Of a stretch of 7,785 nucleotides of DNA, positions 1 to 5,513 are shown piece after piece. The position numbers and the translations under genes were made by a program. Position 1 is the stretch's first letter, and every line of letters starts with the position of its first letter. The notes beneath the pieces were generated by a model. It was not told the DNA's origin and searched no databases. It saw nothing but the letters and a program-made list of their open reading frames with translations. Source of the DNA: an uncultured Collinsella sp. (GTDB lineage: Bacteria > Actinomycetota > Coriobacteriia > Coriobacteriales > Coriobacteriaceae); assembly GCA_900546085.1 (NCBI GenBank), contig URBS01000105.1:1-7785 (forward strand), given 5' to 3'.

Positions 1-702
1 GCGAGCGGCTGGGGCGATATCTTCGACAGCATCTTTAGCGGCAACGGCGCCTGGGGCAGCGATTGGGGCTCGGGCTTTGCCGGGGCCGCGGGCGCTGCCG
101 GTGCGGGCGCGGGCCGCAACCGCGCGCGCAAGGGCGGCGACCTGTCGCTGACTGTCGACGTAACTGCCGAGGATGCGTTTCGCGGCGTGGCGCACAAGGT
201 CACCTATCGCATTCCCTCGACAGGCGAGCAGCAGACCATCACGGTCTCGGTGCCCGCGGGCGCGGTCGATGGCGGCAAGCTACGCTACAAGCGTCGCGGC
301 GAGTATGGCGTTGCGGGTGGCGAGCGCGGCGACCTGGTCGTGACCACGCATGTGGAGGAGCACCCGCTGTTCAAGCGCAAAGGCGCCGACGTGACCATGG
401 AGGTACCGGTCTCGGTCTACGAGGCGGCGCTCGGCTGCACGGTGGACGTGCCCACACCCGGCGGTGCGACGGTCCGTTTGAAAGTGCCCGCGGGTACTCA
501 GACGGGCAAGAAGTTCCGCTTTAAGGAGATGGGAGCGCCCGACGTTAAGCACCGTGGCCGTACGGGCGCGCTGCTCGTCGAGATCAAGGTGCAGGTCCCC
601 ACGAACCTATCCGATGACGAGCGCGATGCCATGACCAAGCTGCGCGAGGCCGACACGCGCGACTATCGCGAGAAGGTCAACCGTTACAAGGCGACGTACT
701 AG
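1..702 (+). CDS. dnaJ: DnaJ-type co-chaperone lacking the zinc finger, C-terminal part (5' end outside window)
   Basis: Hsp40 co-chaperone that delivers unfolded clients to DnaK and stimulates its ATPase in the cytoplasm. The frame is open from base 1, so the J domain with its HPD motif lies upstream and cannot be checked. The visible 233 residues begin with a Gly/Ala/Trp-rich linker (about residues 1-42, with GWGDIFDSIF at its start). Two beta-rich substrate-binding domains follow: GGDLSLTVDV, the VPAGAVDGGKLRYKRRGEYG stretch and GDLVVTTHVEEHPLFKRKG in the first, then VPVSVYEAALGCTVDVPTPGG and VPAGTQTGKKFRFKEMGAP in the second. The four CxxCxGxG zinc modules of classical DnaJ are absent; only one cysteine is visible, so this is a type II (CbpA-like) DnaJ. 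hspR follows 72 nt downstream on the same strand, consistent with a dnaK-grpE-dnaJ-hspR operon, of which only this end is seen. Confidence 0.93.
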   Translation, partial: ASGWGDIFDSIFSGNGAWGSDWGSGFAGAAGAAGAGAGRNRARKGGDLSLTVDVTAEDAFRGVAHKVTYRIPSTGEQQTITVSVPAGAVDGGKLRYKRRGEYGVAGGERGDLVVTTHVEEHPLFKRKGADVTMEVPVSVYEAALGCTVDVPTPGGATVRLKVPAGTQTGKKFRFKEMGAPDVKHRGRTGALLVEIKVQVPTNLSDDERDAMTKLREADTRDYREKVNRYKATY

Positions 703-774
703 GAAGGTCGCGGCGCGCGCCCGCGCCCGCGGGCTTATGATGGACGATAACGAGACGGAAAGGGGTCAGGTAGC

Positions 775-1191
775 ATGGCCGAGGACAATAGGAACAAACC
801 GCTGTACATGATCAGCGTGGCGGCCGAGTTGACCGGCATGCATCCGCAGACTCTGCGCGTCTACGAGTCTAAGGGCCTGGTGAACCCCCAGCGCTCGGGC
901 GGTAACACGCGCCTGTATTCGCGCGCCGATATCGAGCGTCTGGAACTCATCAACCAACTGACCGATGAGGGCATCAACCTCGCCGGCGTGGTGCGCATCC
1001 TCGATATGAAGGAGCGTGCCGAGGAGCGCGAGCGCGAGAACGAAAAGCTCCGCGCCCGCGTGCGCCAGCTCGAGGACGAGCTGCACGAGTACAAGATGCA
1101 GAAGAAGATCACTGCCCTGGCCCCGCGCGACGGCTCGGTCAACCCCGAGCAGGTCATGCGCAAGCTGCTGGGCACCGGAGGTGACTTGTAG
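775..1191 (+). CDS. hspR: HspR, MerR-family heat-shock repressor
   Basis: Transcriptional repressor of the dnaK operon in actinobacteria, where it is known to bind HAIR operators with DnaK as co-repressor. The 138-residue protein has an N-terminal MerR winged helix (about residues 9-79): LYMISVAAELTGMHPQTLRVYESKGLVNPQRSGGNTRLYSRADIERL. The 'HPQTLRVYE..GL..P.R..GN.RLYS' pattern is typical of HspR. Charged heptads follow, predicting a dimerising coiled coil (about 78-112, rich in RERENEKLRARVRQLEDEL). The tail is short and has no cysteines, so it is not a metal- or redox-sensing MerR protein. The ATG is preceded by GGAAAGGGG (757-765) at suitable spacing. It lies 72 nt after dnaJ with no terminator in between, so co-transcription and autoregulation are likely. 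No HAIR palindrome (CTTGAGT-N7-ACTCAAG) was seen in the window; it would be expected upstream of dnaK. Confidence 0.93.
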   Translation: MAEDNRNKPLYMISVAAELTGMHPQTLRVYESKGLVNPQRSGGNTRLYSRADIERLELINQLTDEGINLAGVVRILDMKERAEERERENEKLRARVRQLEDELHEYKMQKKITALAPRDGSVNPEQVMRKLLGTGGDL

Positions 1192-1206
1192 GTCCGCCGG
1201 CGCTGC

Positions 1207-1343
1207 CGGGCACTCATTGGGGACAGACTTAAATGAGTGCCCGCAGAATGAGAGTGGATAATCTCCCGTTTTTGGCCCATGTGCAGGCTCAAAGTGGGAG
1301 ATTATCCACTCTCGTCATTTCGGCGTCTAAGTCTGCCCCCGGC
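1207..1343. repeat. Composite intergenic inverted repeat (137 nt) between hspR and the hydratase
   Basis: Two perfect palindromes sit side by side. The first has 12-bp arms CGGGCACTCATT (1207-1218) and AATGAGTGCCCG (1232-1243) with a 13-nt loop. The second has 18-bp arms GAGAGTGGATAATCTCCC (1250-1267) and its exact complement (1296-1313) with a 28-nt loop. The loop of the first palindrome, GGGGACAGACTT (1219-1230), is complementary to AAGTCTGCCCCC (1329-1340) in 11 of 12 positions, so a larger, mutually exclusive fold nests the 18-bp stem inside. It begins 15 nt after the hspR stop. No T-tract follows, so it is not an ordinary intrinsic terminator. It resembles a REP/BIME-type element; its function is unknown. 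The rest of the gap (1344-1477) shows no gene and no promoter I would name with confidence. Confidence 0.85.
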
Positions 1344-1445
1344 ACCCAACTCGTCCTGTGCTTTACCGAGATAAAGTGAACGTGTAGATTCGTAACCCAC
1401 TCGCAACCGTTCTATGGCACGATATTGAACGAATGTATGCTATGC

Positions 1446-1472
1446 GCCCAAATCTTTTGGGCAGAGTGGGAG
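1446..1472 (+). promoter_or_regulatory. Leader hairpin abutting the ribosome binding site of the hydratase
   Basis: GCCCAAA (1446-1452) and TTTGGGC (1456-1462) form a 7-bp stem with a TCT loop, followed five bases later by GGGAG (1468-1472), the likely Shine-Dalgarno sequence. This site decides the start: the ATG at 1478 is 5 nt from GGGAG, whereas the upstream in-frame ATG at 1433 has no Shine-Dalgarno and would put the hairpin inside the coding region. A role in translational control is possible but unproven. Confidence 0.45.
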
Positions 1473-1477
1473 ACAGT

Positions 1478-3778
1478 ATGGTCAAGCTGTACGAGGATGG
1501 CATCTACCTGCGCGGCGGCAGCGAGGTTGTGCCTGCGGCCGAGGCTGCCGAGCGCGGTATTACGCAGACGCCCGAGGATGCCAAGCGCGGCACCATCGCG
1601 TATTCGATCCTCCAGGCACACAATACGTCCGGAGATCCCGAGGCGCTCAAGATTCGCTTCGACGCCATGGCGAGCCATGACATCACCTTTGTCGGCATCA
1701 TCCAGACCGCGCGCGCCTCGGGCATGGAGCAGTTCCCGCTGCCCTACGTGCTCACCAACTGCCATAACTCGCTGTGCGCCGTGGGCGGCACCATCAACGA
1801 GGACGATCACGTCTTTGGCCTTTCCGCGGCCAAGAAGTACGGCGGTATCTTCGTCCCGCCGCACATCGCCGTCATCCACTCCTTTATGCGTGAGAACTTC
1901 GCCGGCTGCGGCAAGATGATTCTGGGTTCCGACTCGCACACCCGCTATGGTGCTCTGGGTACCATGGCCGTGGGCGAGGGCGGCGGCGAGCTGGCAAAGC
2001 AGCTGCTGCGCGACACCTACGATGTCGCCTATCCCGGCGTCGTCGCCATCTACCTCACGGGCACCCCGCGTCCCGGCGTTGGCCCGCACGACGTGGCGCT
2101 CGCCATCATCCGTGCCGTCTTTGCCAAGGGCTACGTCAAGAACAAGGTCATGGAGTTTGTGGGTCCGGGTATCGCGAGCATGACGACCGACTACCGCAAC
2201 GGCGTCGACGTCATGACCACCGAGACCACCTGCCTGTCGAGCATCTGGGCCACCGACGAGGACACGCACGCATTCCTGACCATGCACGGCCGCGGCGACG
2301 ACTACCGCGAGCTCAAGCCCGCCGATGTCGCCTACTACGACGGCTGCGTCGAGGTCGATCTGTCGAGCATCAAGCCCATGATCGCCCTGCCGTTCCATCC
2401 TTCCAACGGCTTTGAGATCGACGAGCTCAACGAGAACCTCGAGGACATCCTTCACGAGGTGGAGCTCGAGGCCGCCAAGATCGGCGAGGGCAAGACGCAC
2501 TTTAGCCTGCTCGACAAGATCGTCGACGGCAAGCTGCACGTGCAGCAGGGCGTTATCGCCGGCTGCTCGGGCGGCAACTACGACTCCGTGGTCCAGGCTG
2601 CCCGCGTGCTCAAAGGCGCCAACACTGGCTGCGGCGAGTTCTCGCTGTCGGTCTATCCCACGAGCCAGCCCGTGGCGCTCGAGCTTACGCGCCGCGGCTA
2701 TATCTACGACCTCATGGAGGCCGGCGCGATCGTGCGCACGGCATTCTGCGGCCCGTGCTTCGGCGCCGGCGATACGCCTGCCAACAACGGCCTTTCGATC
2801 CGCCACACTACGCGCAACTTCCCCAACCGCGAGGGTTCCAAGCCGGGTAATGGCCAGCTGAGTGCCGTGGCCCTGATGGACGCCCGCTCCATTGCGGCGA
2901 CGGCTGCCAACGGCGGCGTCCTGACGCCGGCGACCGACCTGCCCGAGGAGACTTGGGATGAGGCCTGCGAGTGCACCTTTGACGATGCGCCGTACAAAAA
3001 GCGCGTGTACTGGGGCTTTGGCAAGGCGGAGCCTGCCGACGAGCTGGTCGAAGGCCCCAACATCAAGCCGTGGCCCGCGATGGAGCCCCTCGGCGACGAC
3101 ATCCTTCTCAAGGTGTGCTCAAAGATCATGGACCCGGTCACCACGACCGACGAGCTGATCCCATCGGGCGAGACGAGCTCCTTCCGCTCCAACCCGCTGG
3201 GCCTGGCCGAGTTTACGCTGAGTCGTCGCGATCCGGCCTACGTGGGCCGCTCCAAGGAGGTCGACGCGGTGGAGAAGCGCCGCGTGGCCGGCGAGGCCGC
3301 GGGCGACCTGGCGGCACTCGATGCCGAGCTTGCCGGCGTGTTTGAGGCACTGGCCGGCGTGGGTGTCGCGGCCGATGCCAAGGCGACCGAGTATGGCTCC
3401 ATGCTCTATGCCAAGAAGCCCGGTGACGGTTCCGCCCGCGAGCAGGCCGCGAGCTGCCAGCGCGTCATCGGCGGCCTGGCCAACATCGTCCACGAGTACG
3501 CCACCAAGCGCTATCGCTCCAACGTCATGAACTGGGGTATGGTGCCCTTCCAGATGGAGGCAGAGCCTGACTTTGAGGTGGGCGACTACGTCTTTGTGCC
3601 GGGTATCCGTGCCGCGCTCGATGGCGACCTAAAGGACATCGCTGCCTACGTGGTGCGCGCCGACGGTGCTGTTGAGCAGATTGAGCTCTACATTGCCGAT
3701 ATGACGGCAGAGGAGCGTGCCATCGTCAAGGCCGGCTGCCTGATCAACTACAACAAGTTTAAGGCCGCTGCCGAGTAA
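1478..3778 (+). CDS. Aconitase-superfamily hydratase, YbhJ type, with 4Fe-4S cluster ligands
   Basis: Cytoplasmic [4Fe-4S] hydro-lyase of 766 residues, the usual length for YbhJ-type putative hydratases of the aconitase superfamily; the substrate of that group is not established to my knowledge. Aconitase landmarks occur in order: GSDSHTRYGALGTMAVGEGGGE (starting near residue 150, active-site Asp-Ser-His), AGCSGGNYDS with Cys363, and FCGPCFGAGD with Cys424 and Cys427. These three cysteines match the cluster ligands of mitochondrial aconitase (358, 421, 424) in order and nearly in spacing. The C-terminal swivel domain has GDGSAREQAA (Ser652, Arg654), equivalent to the aconitase SxR substrate-binding motif, and NWGMVPF (685-691). 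A conserved inter-domain stretch reads DPVTTTDELIPSGETSSFRSNP. The start at 1478 (MVKLYEDGIYL) follows GGGAG. No other citrate-cycle gene is adjacent; it appears monocistronic, with terminators downstream. True aconitase activity cannot be excluded. Confidence 0.9.
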   Translation: MVKLYEDGIYLRGGSEVVPAAEAAERGITQTPEDAKRGTIAYSILQAHNTSGDPEALKIRFDAMASHDITFVGIIQTARASGMEQFPLPYVLTNCHNSLCAVGGTINEDDHVFGLSAAKKYGGIFVPPHIAVIHSFMRENFAGCGKMILGSDSHTRYGALGTMAVGEGGGELAKQLLRDTYDVAYPGVVAIYLTGTPRPGVGPHDVALAIIRAVFAKGYVKNKVMEFVGPGIASMTTDYRNGVDVMTTETTCLSSIWATDEDTHAFLTMHGRGDDYRELKPADVAYYDGCVEVDLSSIKPMIALPFHPSNGFEIDELNENLEDILHEVELEAAKIGEGKTHFSLLDKIVDGKLHVQQGVIAGCSGGNYDSVVQAARVLKGANTGCGEFSLSVYPTSQPVALELTRRGYIYDLMEAGAIVRTAFCGPCFGAGDTPANNGLSIRHTTRNFPNREGSKPGNGQLSAVALMDARSIAATAANGGVLTPATDLPEETWDEACECTFDDAPYKKRVYWGFGKAEPADELVEGPNIKPWPAMEPLGDDILLKVCSKIMDPVTTTDELIPSGETSSFRSNPLGLAEFTLSRRDPAYVGRSKEVDAVEKRRVAGEAAGDLAALDAELAGVFEALAGVGVAADAKATEYGSMLYAKKPGDGSAREQAASCQRVIGGLANIVHEYATKRYRSNVMNWGMVPFQMEAEPDFEVGDYVFVPGIRAALDGDLKDIAAYVVRADGAVEQIELYIADMTAEERAIVKAGCLINYNKFKAAAE

Positions 3779-3793
3779 CGCACTTAATTGTCC

Positions 3794-3867
3794 GCCCGGG
3801 GCTTACCCTTTCCCGCCCGCTCACGCGCTTCGCGAGGGTCGCGTTCGGGAAAGGGTAAGCCTCGGGC
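3794..3867. repeat. 22-bp-arm inverted repeat just after the hydratase gene
   Basis: Arms at 3794-3815 (begins GCCCGGGGCTTACCC) and 3846-3867 (ends GGGTAAGCCTCGGGC) pair in 21 of 22 positions, the exception being a G-T wobble. The 30-nt spacer contains a small CGCG-CTT-CGCG hairpin. It begins 15 nt after the stop codon and has no T-tract, so it may stabilise the mRNA 3' end, assist the terminator at 3925, or be a REP-type element. Confidence 0.8.
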
Positions 3868-3924
3868 TACATTTCTGCGTTCTCGTTGGGTCTTGAGGGA
3901 CGCTAATAAATAGACTTACTTGAT

Positions 3925-3956
3925 GCCGCCCCTTTTTATTGGGGCGGCTTCTTTTT
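3925..3956 (+). terminator. Intrinsic terminator of the hydratase gene
   Basis: GCCGCCCC (3925-3932) and GGGGCGGC (3941-3948) form a perfect 8-bp GC stem with an 8-nt T-rich loop, followed by TTCTTTTT. This is a textbook Rho-independent terminator about 150 nt after the hydratase stop. A decayed copy of the same sequence (TTGATGCCGCC...) recurs at 5068-5100 in front of the second repeat module, so the terminator appears to belong to the duplicated unit. Confidence 0.8.
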
Positions 3957-4008
3957 ATCGAAAACCGCCACAAAGGTGTCACTGTCCCCTTTGTGGCGGT
4001 TTCGTTTG

Positions 4009-4223
4009 TCTCGATCTGTAACAGCTGGTCTGATAAAAGCGGGCTTGGTGTTACAGATTGAGAATTTCGGACGGGGCTCCGCGTTCCATCTCGATCTGTA
4101 ACATCTGGACCCCAATTTGCCGAGTAGTTGTTACAGATCAAGACAAACGTCCGCAGCCGATCATTTCATCTCAATCTGTAACACTTAGGGCCCAAAGGGG
4201 CTGCTAGATGTTACAAATCGAGA
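4009..4223. repeat. Three-hairpin array A (80-nt period, 27-nt inter-arm spacing)
   Basis: Unit 1 spans 4009-4063, unit 2 spans 4089-4143 and unit 3 spans 4169-4223. Each has a 14-nt left arm (TCTCGATCTGTAAC, or TCTCAATCTGTAAC in unit 3), exactly 27 nt, then a 14-nt right arm (GTTACAGATTGAGA, GTTACAGATCAAGA, GTTACAAATCGAGA). Linkers between units are exactly 25 nt, giving an exact 80-nt period. Pairing holds in 14, 13 and 12 of 14 positions, counting a G-U wobble. The interiors allow further partial pairing, so each unit could fold as one long hairpin. CGTTTG before unit 1 is complementary to CAAACG after unit 2, extending the outer arms to 20 nt. Whether this is a transcribed structured RNA or a DNA-level element is unknown. 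Confidence 0.88.
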
Positions 4224-4275
4224 CAGTGGAACATCGGAGCCGAAACCACCACAAAGGTGCCTGTCCGGCGGGTTC

Positions 4276-4923
4276 TTATTTCGATGGGGTCCAGGTTATT
4301 TCATCGTCAAATAGCCAAGTGCGTGCTGAGCCGCTGTCGCGCGCTGTCTGCGGATCGGGCTCGCAGGTTTGTTCGTAGGCATCCTCGGTACACCGATCCA
4401 TAAAATCGACGACTGCCGTCTGGTCGCCTTCCATGACGTAGATCACGTTGCCATCCGAGATATAGACTCCCGGCCCTTCGTTGTCCACGTAGCCGGGGTC
4501 GTATGAGACGTTGCACAGTCTGCTCCCGTTTGCCGCATCGAGTTCAAGGGTCGAATGATACCCGCCATTCATTTGGCTGTTCTTGGCTCGATATATTACG
4601 GCGCCGTACCACCGCTTAAACGTCTTGCCTTTGAGCAACTTGGCTGCCTTACCGATAAGCTGCTCATCTTTGGTATAGCGCTTGGCCCCAAGTTCGATAC
4701 GGGGATAGTTGCTGACCCCAAGCGCTGCGGGCGTACCGTCAAAATCGACGGTGATCGAATCGGGTTTGACGATATCGGTGAGGATTTCGATGGGATAGCT
4801 TACGGTCTCAATCGCTGCCTGCGTTGCAGAGGCGGGGAGAAATGCGAGATAGATAATTCCTACGCCGACTGCGGTAATCGCAAACGCTAAGACGAGCAGG
4901 CCGATATAGGTGGAGCGTTTCAC
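4276..4923 (-). CDS. Hypothetical membrane-anchored extracytoplasmic protein
   Basis: I do not recognise the family. A GTG start at 4923 is chosen over the upstream in-frame ATG at 4950 because GAGGT (4935-4931) sits 7 nt before the GTG, and because the protein then begins MKRSTYIGLLVLAFAITAVG, a basic start followed directly by a hydrophobic segment (about residues 6-30). This would be a signal anchor or uncleaved signal; no lipobox cysteine follows it. The remaining residues up to 215 are soluble, with three cysteines in the second half (RLCNVS, DRCTED, QTCEP) and a beta-rich look (VYISDGNVIYVMEG, TWLFDDEITWTP). The gene stands alone on the minus strand, between repeat module A at its 3' end and module B beyond its 5' end. 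An extracytoplasmic domain is inferred from the topology. What it does is unknown. Confidence 0.75.
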   Translation of the reverse strand: MKRSTYIGLLVLAFAITAVGVGIIYLAFLPASATQAAIETVSYPIEILTDIVKPDSITVDFDGTPAALGVSNYPRIELGAKRYTKDEQLIGKAAKLLKGKTFKRWYGAVIYRAKNSQMNGGYHSTLELDAANGSRLCNVSYDPGYVDNEGPGVYISDGNVIYVMEGDQTAVVDFMDRCTEDAYEQTCEPDPQTARDSGSARTWLFDDEITWTPSK

Positions 4924-4962
4924 GGCGGGTACCTCGCAAACAGTATGCATTCATTAAGATAA

Positions 4963-4990
4963 ATGATACCAGCTCACGACAATATTCAAA
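4963..4990 (-). promoter_or_regulatory. Candidate promoter of the minus-strand membrane protein gene
   Basis: Read on the minus strand, TTTGAA (4990-4985) and TATCAT (4968-4963) are separated by 16 nt and lie about 40 nt upstream of the GTG start. The -10 matches the consensus in five of six positions and the surroundings are AT-rich. The -35 overlaps the T-tract of the minus-strand terminator at 4988-5052. Prediction from sequence only. Confidence 0.4.
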
Positions 4991-5052
4991 AGAAAGCGAC
5001 CGCCCGGAATGAGGGGGCTGAAAGGCCCCATTGGGCTTCGATTTGGGGTCGC
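4988..5052 (-). terminator. Probable minus-strand intrinsic terminator with nested stems
   Basis: The outer stem GCGACC (4996-5001) / GGTCGC (5047-5052) encloses GCCC (5002-5005) / GGGC (5033-5036) and an inner stem GGGGC (5014-5018) / GCCCC (5025-5029) with a TGAAAG loop. Read on the minus strand, the outer stem is followed immediately by TTTCTTTT (4995-4988). It lies upstream of the minus-strand gene, so it would stop transcripts arriving from module B. No protein gene there needs it. Confidence 0.5.
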
Positions 5053-5108
5053 CAAACGTAGGCCGGGCTTGATGCCGCCTCTTTTAATCGGGGCTGATTC
5101 TTCTCTGG

Positions 5109-5143
5109 ACCACCACAAAGGGGACAGGCGCCTTTGTGGTGGT
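5109..5143. repeat. CCACCACAAAGG hairpin (copy in module B)
   Basis: Perfect 13-bp arms ACCACCACAAAGG (5109-5121) and CCTTTGTGGTGGT (5131-5143) with the 9-nt loop GGACAGGCG. It belongs to the same family as the hairpins at 3962-4002, 6864-6898 and 7747-7781. Confidence 0.88.
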
Positions 5144-5151
5144 TTCGTTTG

Positions 5152-5366
5152 TCTCGATCTGTAACGTCTTGGCCGCTAAAAGTGGGCCTGGTGTTACAGA
5201 TTGAGATTTTCGGATGAGGCTTCGCGGTTAATCTCGATCTGTAACATCTGGACCCCAATTTGCCGAGTAGTTGTTACAGATTTAGACAAACGGTTGCCGT
5301 CGATCGCTTCATCTAAATCTGTAACACCTGGGACCGAAAAGGGCCGCTGGATGTTACAGGTTGAGA
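5152..5366. repeat. Three-hairpin array B (80-nt period, 27-nt inter-arm spacing)
   Basis: Units lie at 5152-5206, 5232-5286 and 5312-5366, with left arms TCTCGATCTGTAAC (twice) and TCTAAATCTGTAAC, and right arms GTTACAGATTGAGA, GTTACAGATTTAGA and GTTACAGGTTGAGA. All three inter-arm lengths are 27 nt and both linkers are 25 nt, the same geometry as array A. The 27-nt interior of unit 2 is identical in both arrays. Interiors of units 1 and 3 match in 19 and 20 of 27 positions respectively. Confidence 0.88.
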
Positions 5367-5386
5367 CAGCGGGGTGTGTTGGAGCG

Positions 5387-5420
5387 AAAACCACCACAAA
5401 GGCCCCTTGCGGTGGTTTTT
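5387..5420 (+). terminator. Terminator-like closing hairpin of module B
   Basis: AAAACCACC (5387-5395) pairs with GGTGGTTTT (5411-5419) and the hairpin ends in five T residues. The interior (ACAAAGG...CCTTGC) pairs partly. It could end a plus-strand transcript of module B, or simply be a degenerate member of the CCACCACAAAGG repeat family. Confidence 0.4.
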
Positions 5421-5445
5421 GAGGGGCCAAATGTTTTCCTGTTAG

Positions 5446-5460
5446 AGTCCAACGTGGACT
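5446..5460. promoter_or_regulatory. 15-nt palindrome upstream of the ATPase promoter
   Basis: AGTCCA-ACG-TGGACT forms 6-bp arms around a 3-nt centre. An overlapping pair CCAAC (5449-5453) / GTTGG (5461-5465) gives an alternative stem. The size is right for a dimeric regulator site, but it lies about 70 nt upstream of the predicted -35 and no regulator can be named. Confidence 0.25.
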
Positions 5461-5513
5461 GTTGGCACCTTTAGTTGTTAGCGGCGGGAAACGGCCGCAT
5501 GATTAAATAGTTG

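Larger units (their letters stand above)
3919..4266. repeat. Repeat module A: terminator-like hairpin, CCGCCACAAAGG hairpin, triple 80-nt hairpin array, closing half-hairpin
   Basis: This fills nearly all of the gene-free stretch from 3779 to 4275 together with the 22-bp-arm repeat. The order is: terminator hairpin (3925-3956); a 15-bp stem AAACCGCCACAAAGG (3962-3976) with CCTTTGTGGCGGTTT (3988-4002); the linker CGTTTG; three regularly spaced hairpins (4009-4223); and a closing AACCACCACAAAGG motif (near 4244-4256) followed by TGCCTGTCC. The second arm expected after that last motif is missing or eroded, so this copy looks truncated where the minus-strand gene ends. The same architecture and much of the sequence recur at 5068-5420. 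No open frame here looks coding. Confidence 0.85.
5068..5420. repeat. Repeat module B: second, more complete copy of module A
   Basis: This occupies most of the 668-nt gap between the minus-strand gene and the ATPase gene. The order matches module A: a decayed terminator hairpin (5071-5100, several stem pairs lost); a 13-bp stem ACCACCACAAAGG (5109-5121) / CCTTTGTGGTGGT (5131-5143) with 9-nt loop GGACAGGCG; linker TTTCGTTTG, identical to module A; three hairpins (5152-5366); and a closing hairpin (5387-5420). Both modules point the same way, so they form a direct duplication flanking the gene at 4276-4923. The 51 nt at 5231-5281 are identical to 4088-4138. Outside the module, 5421-5513 holds only small palindromes. 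Confidence 0.87.

Noticed and set aside
725..734. 10-bp palindrome GCCCGCGGGC in the dnaJ-hspR gap
   Set aside because: Too short and too GC-biased to distinguish from chance in this genome; it is not a HAIR operator and lacks a T-tract.
740..813. Short open frame starting ATGATGGACGAT upstream of and overlapping the hspR start
   Set aside because: It has no convincing Shine-Dalgarno of its own and no recognisable product; the Shine-Dalgarno at 757-765 serves hspR.
1344..1477. Sigma-70 promoter for the hydratase gene
   Set aside because: Several weak -10 and -35 candidates exist but none combines good boxes with 16-18 nt spacing, so no position is named.
1412..2806. Long open frame (464 codons) antisense to the hydratase gene
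   Set aside because: High-GC coding DNA commonly leaves the opposite frame open. The translation is low-complexity (rich in A, V, G, H, D), has no recognisable domain, and the plus-strand hydratase is certain.
3821..4141. Open frame on the minus strand through module A with peptides resembling ones in module B (ICN...VTDxD patterns)
   Set aside because: The repeated peptides are simply translations of the palindromic arms (ATCTGTAAC/GTTACAGAT) in various frames. Similar strings arise on both strands, as expected of a repeat rather than a protein.
4009..4223. CRISPR-like array (regular repeats and spacers)
   Set aside because: Each unit is an inverted pair of 14-nt arms, not one direct repeat; there are only three per array, inter-arm sequences are shared between the two arrays, and no cas genes are present.
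5152..5366. Integron attC-like sites (about 55-nt imperfect palindromes with ...AAC and GTT... inner ends)
   Set aside because: The arm ends CTGTAAC/GTTACAG do not fit the RYYYAAC/GTTRRRY core, the units are tandem without cassettes between them, and no integron integrase is visible.
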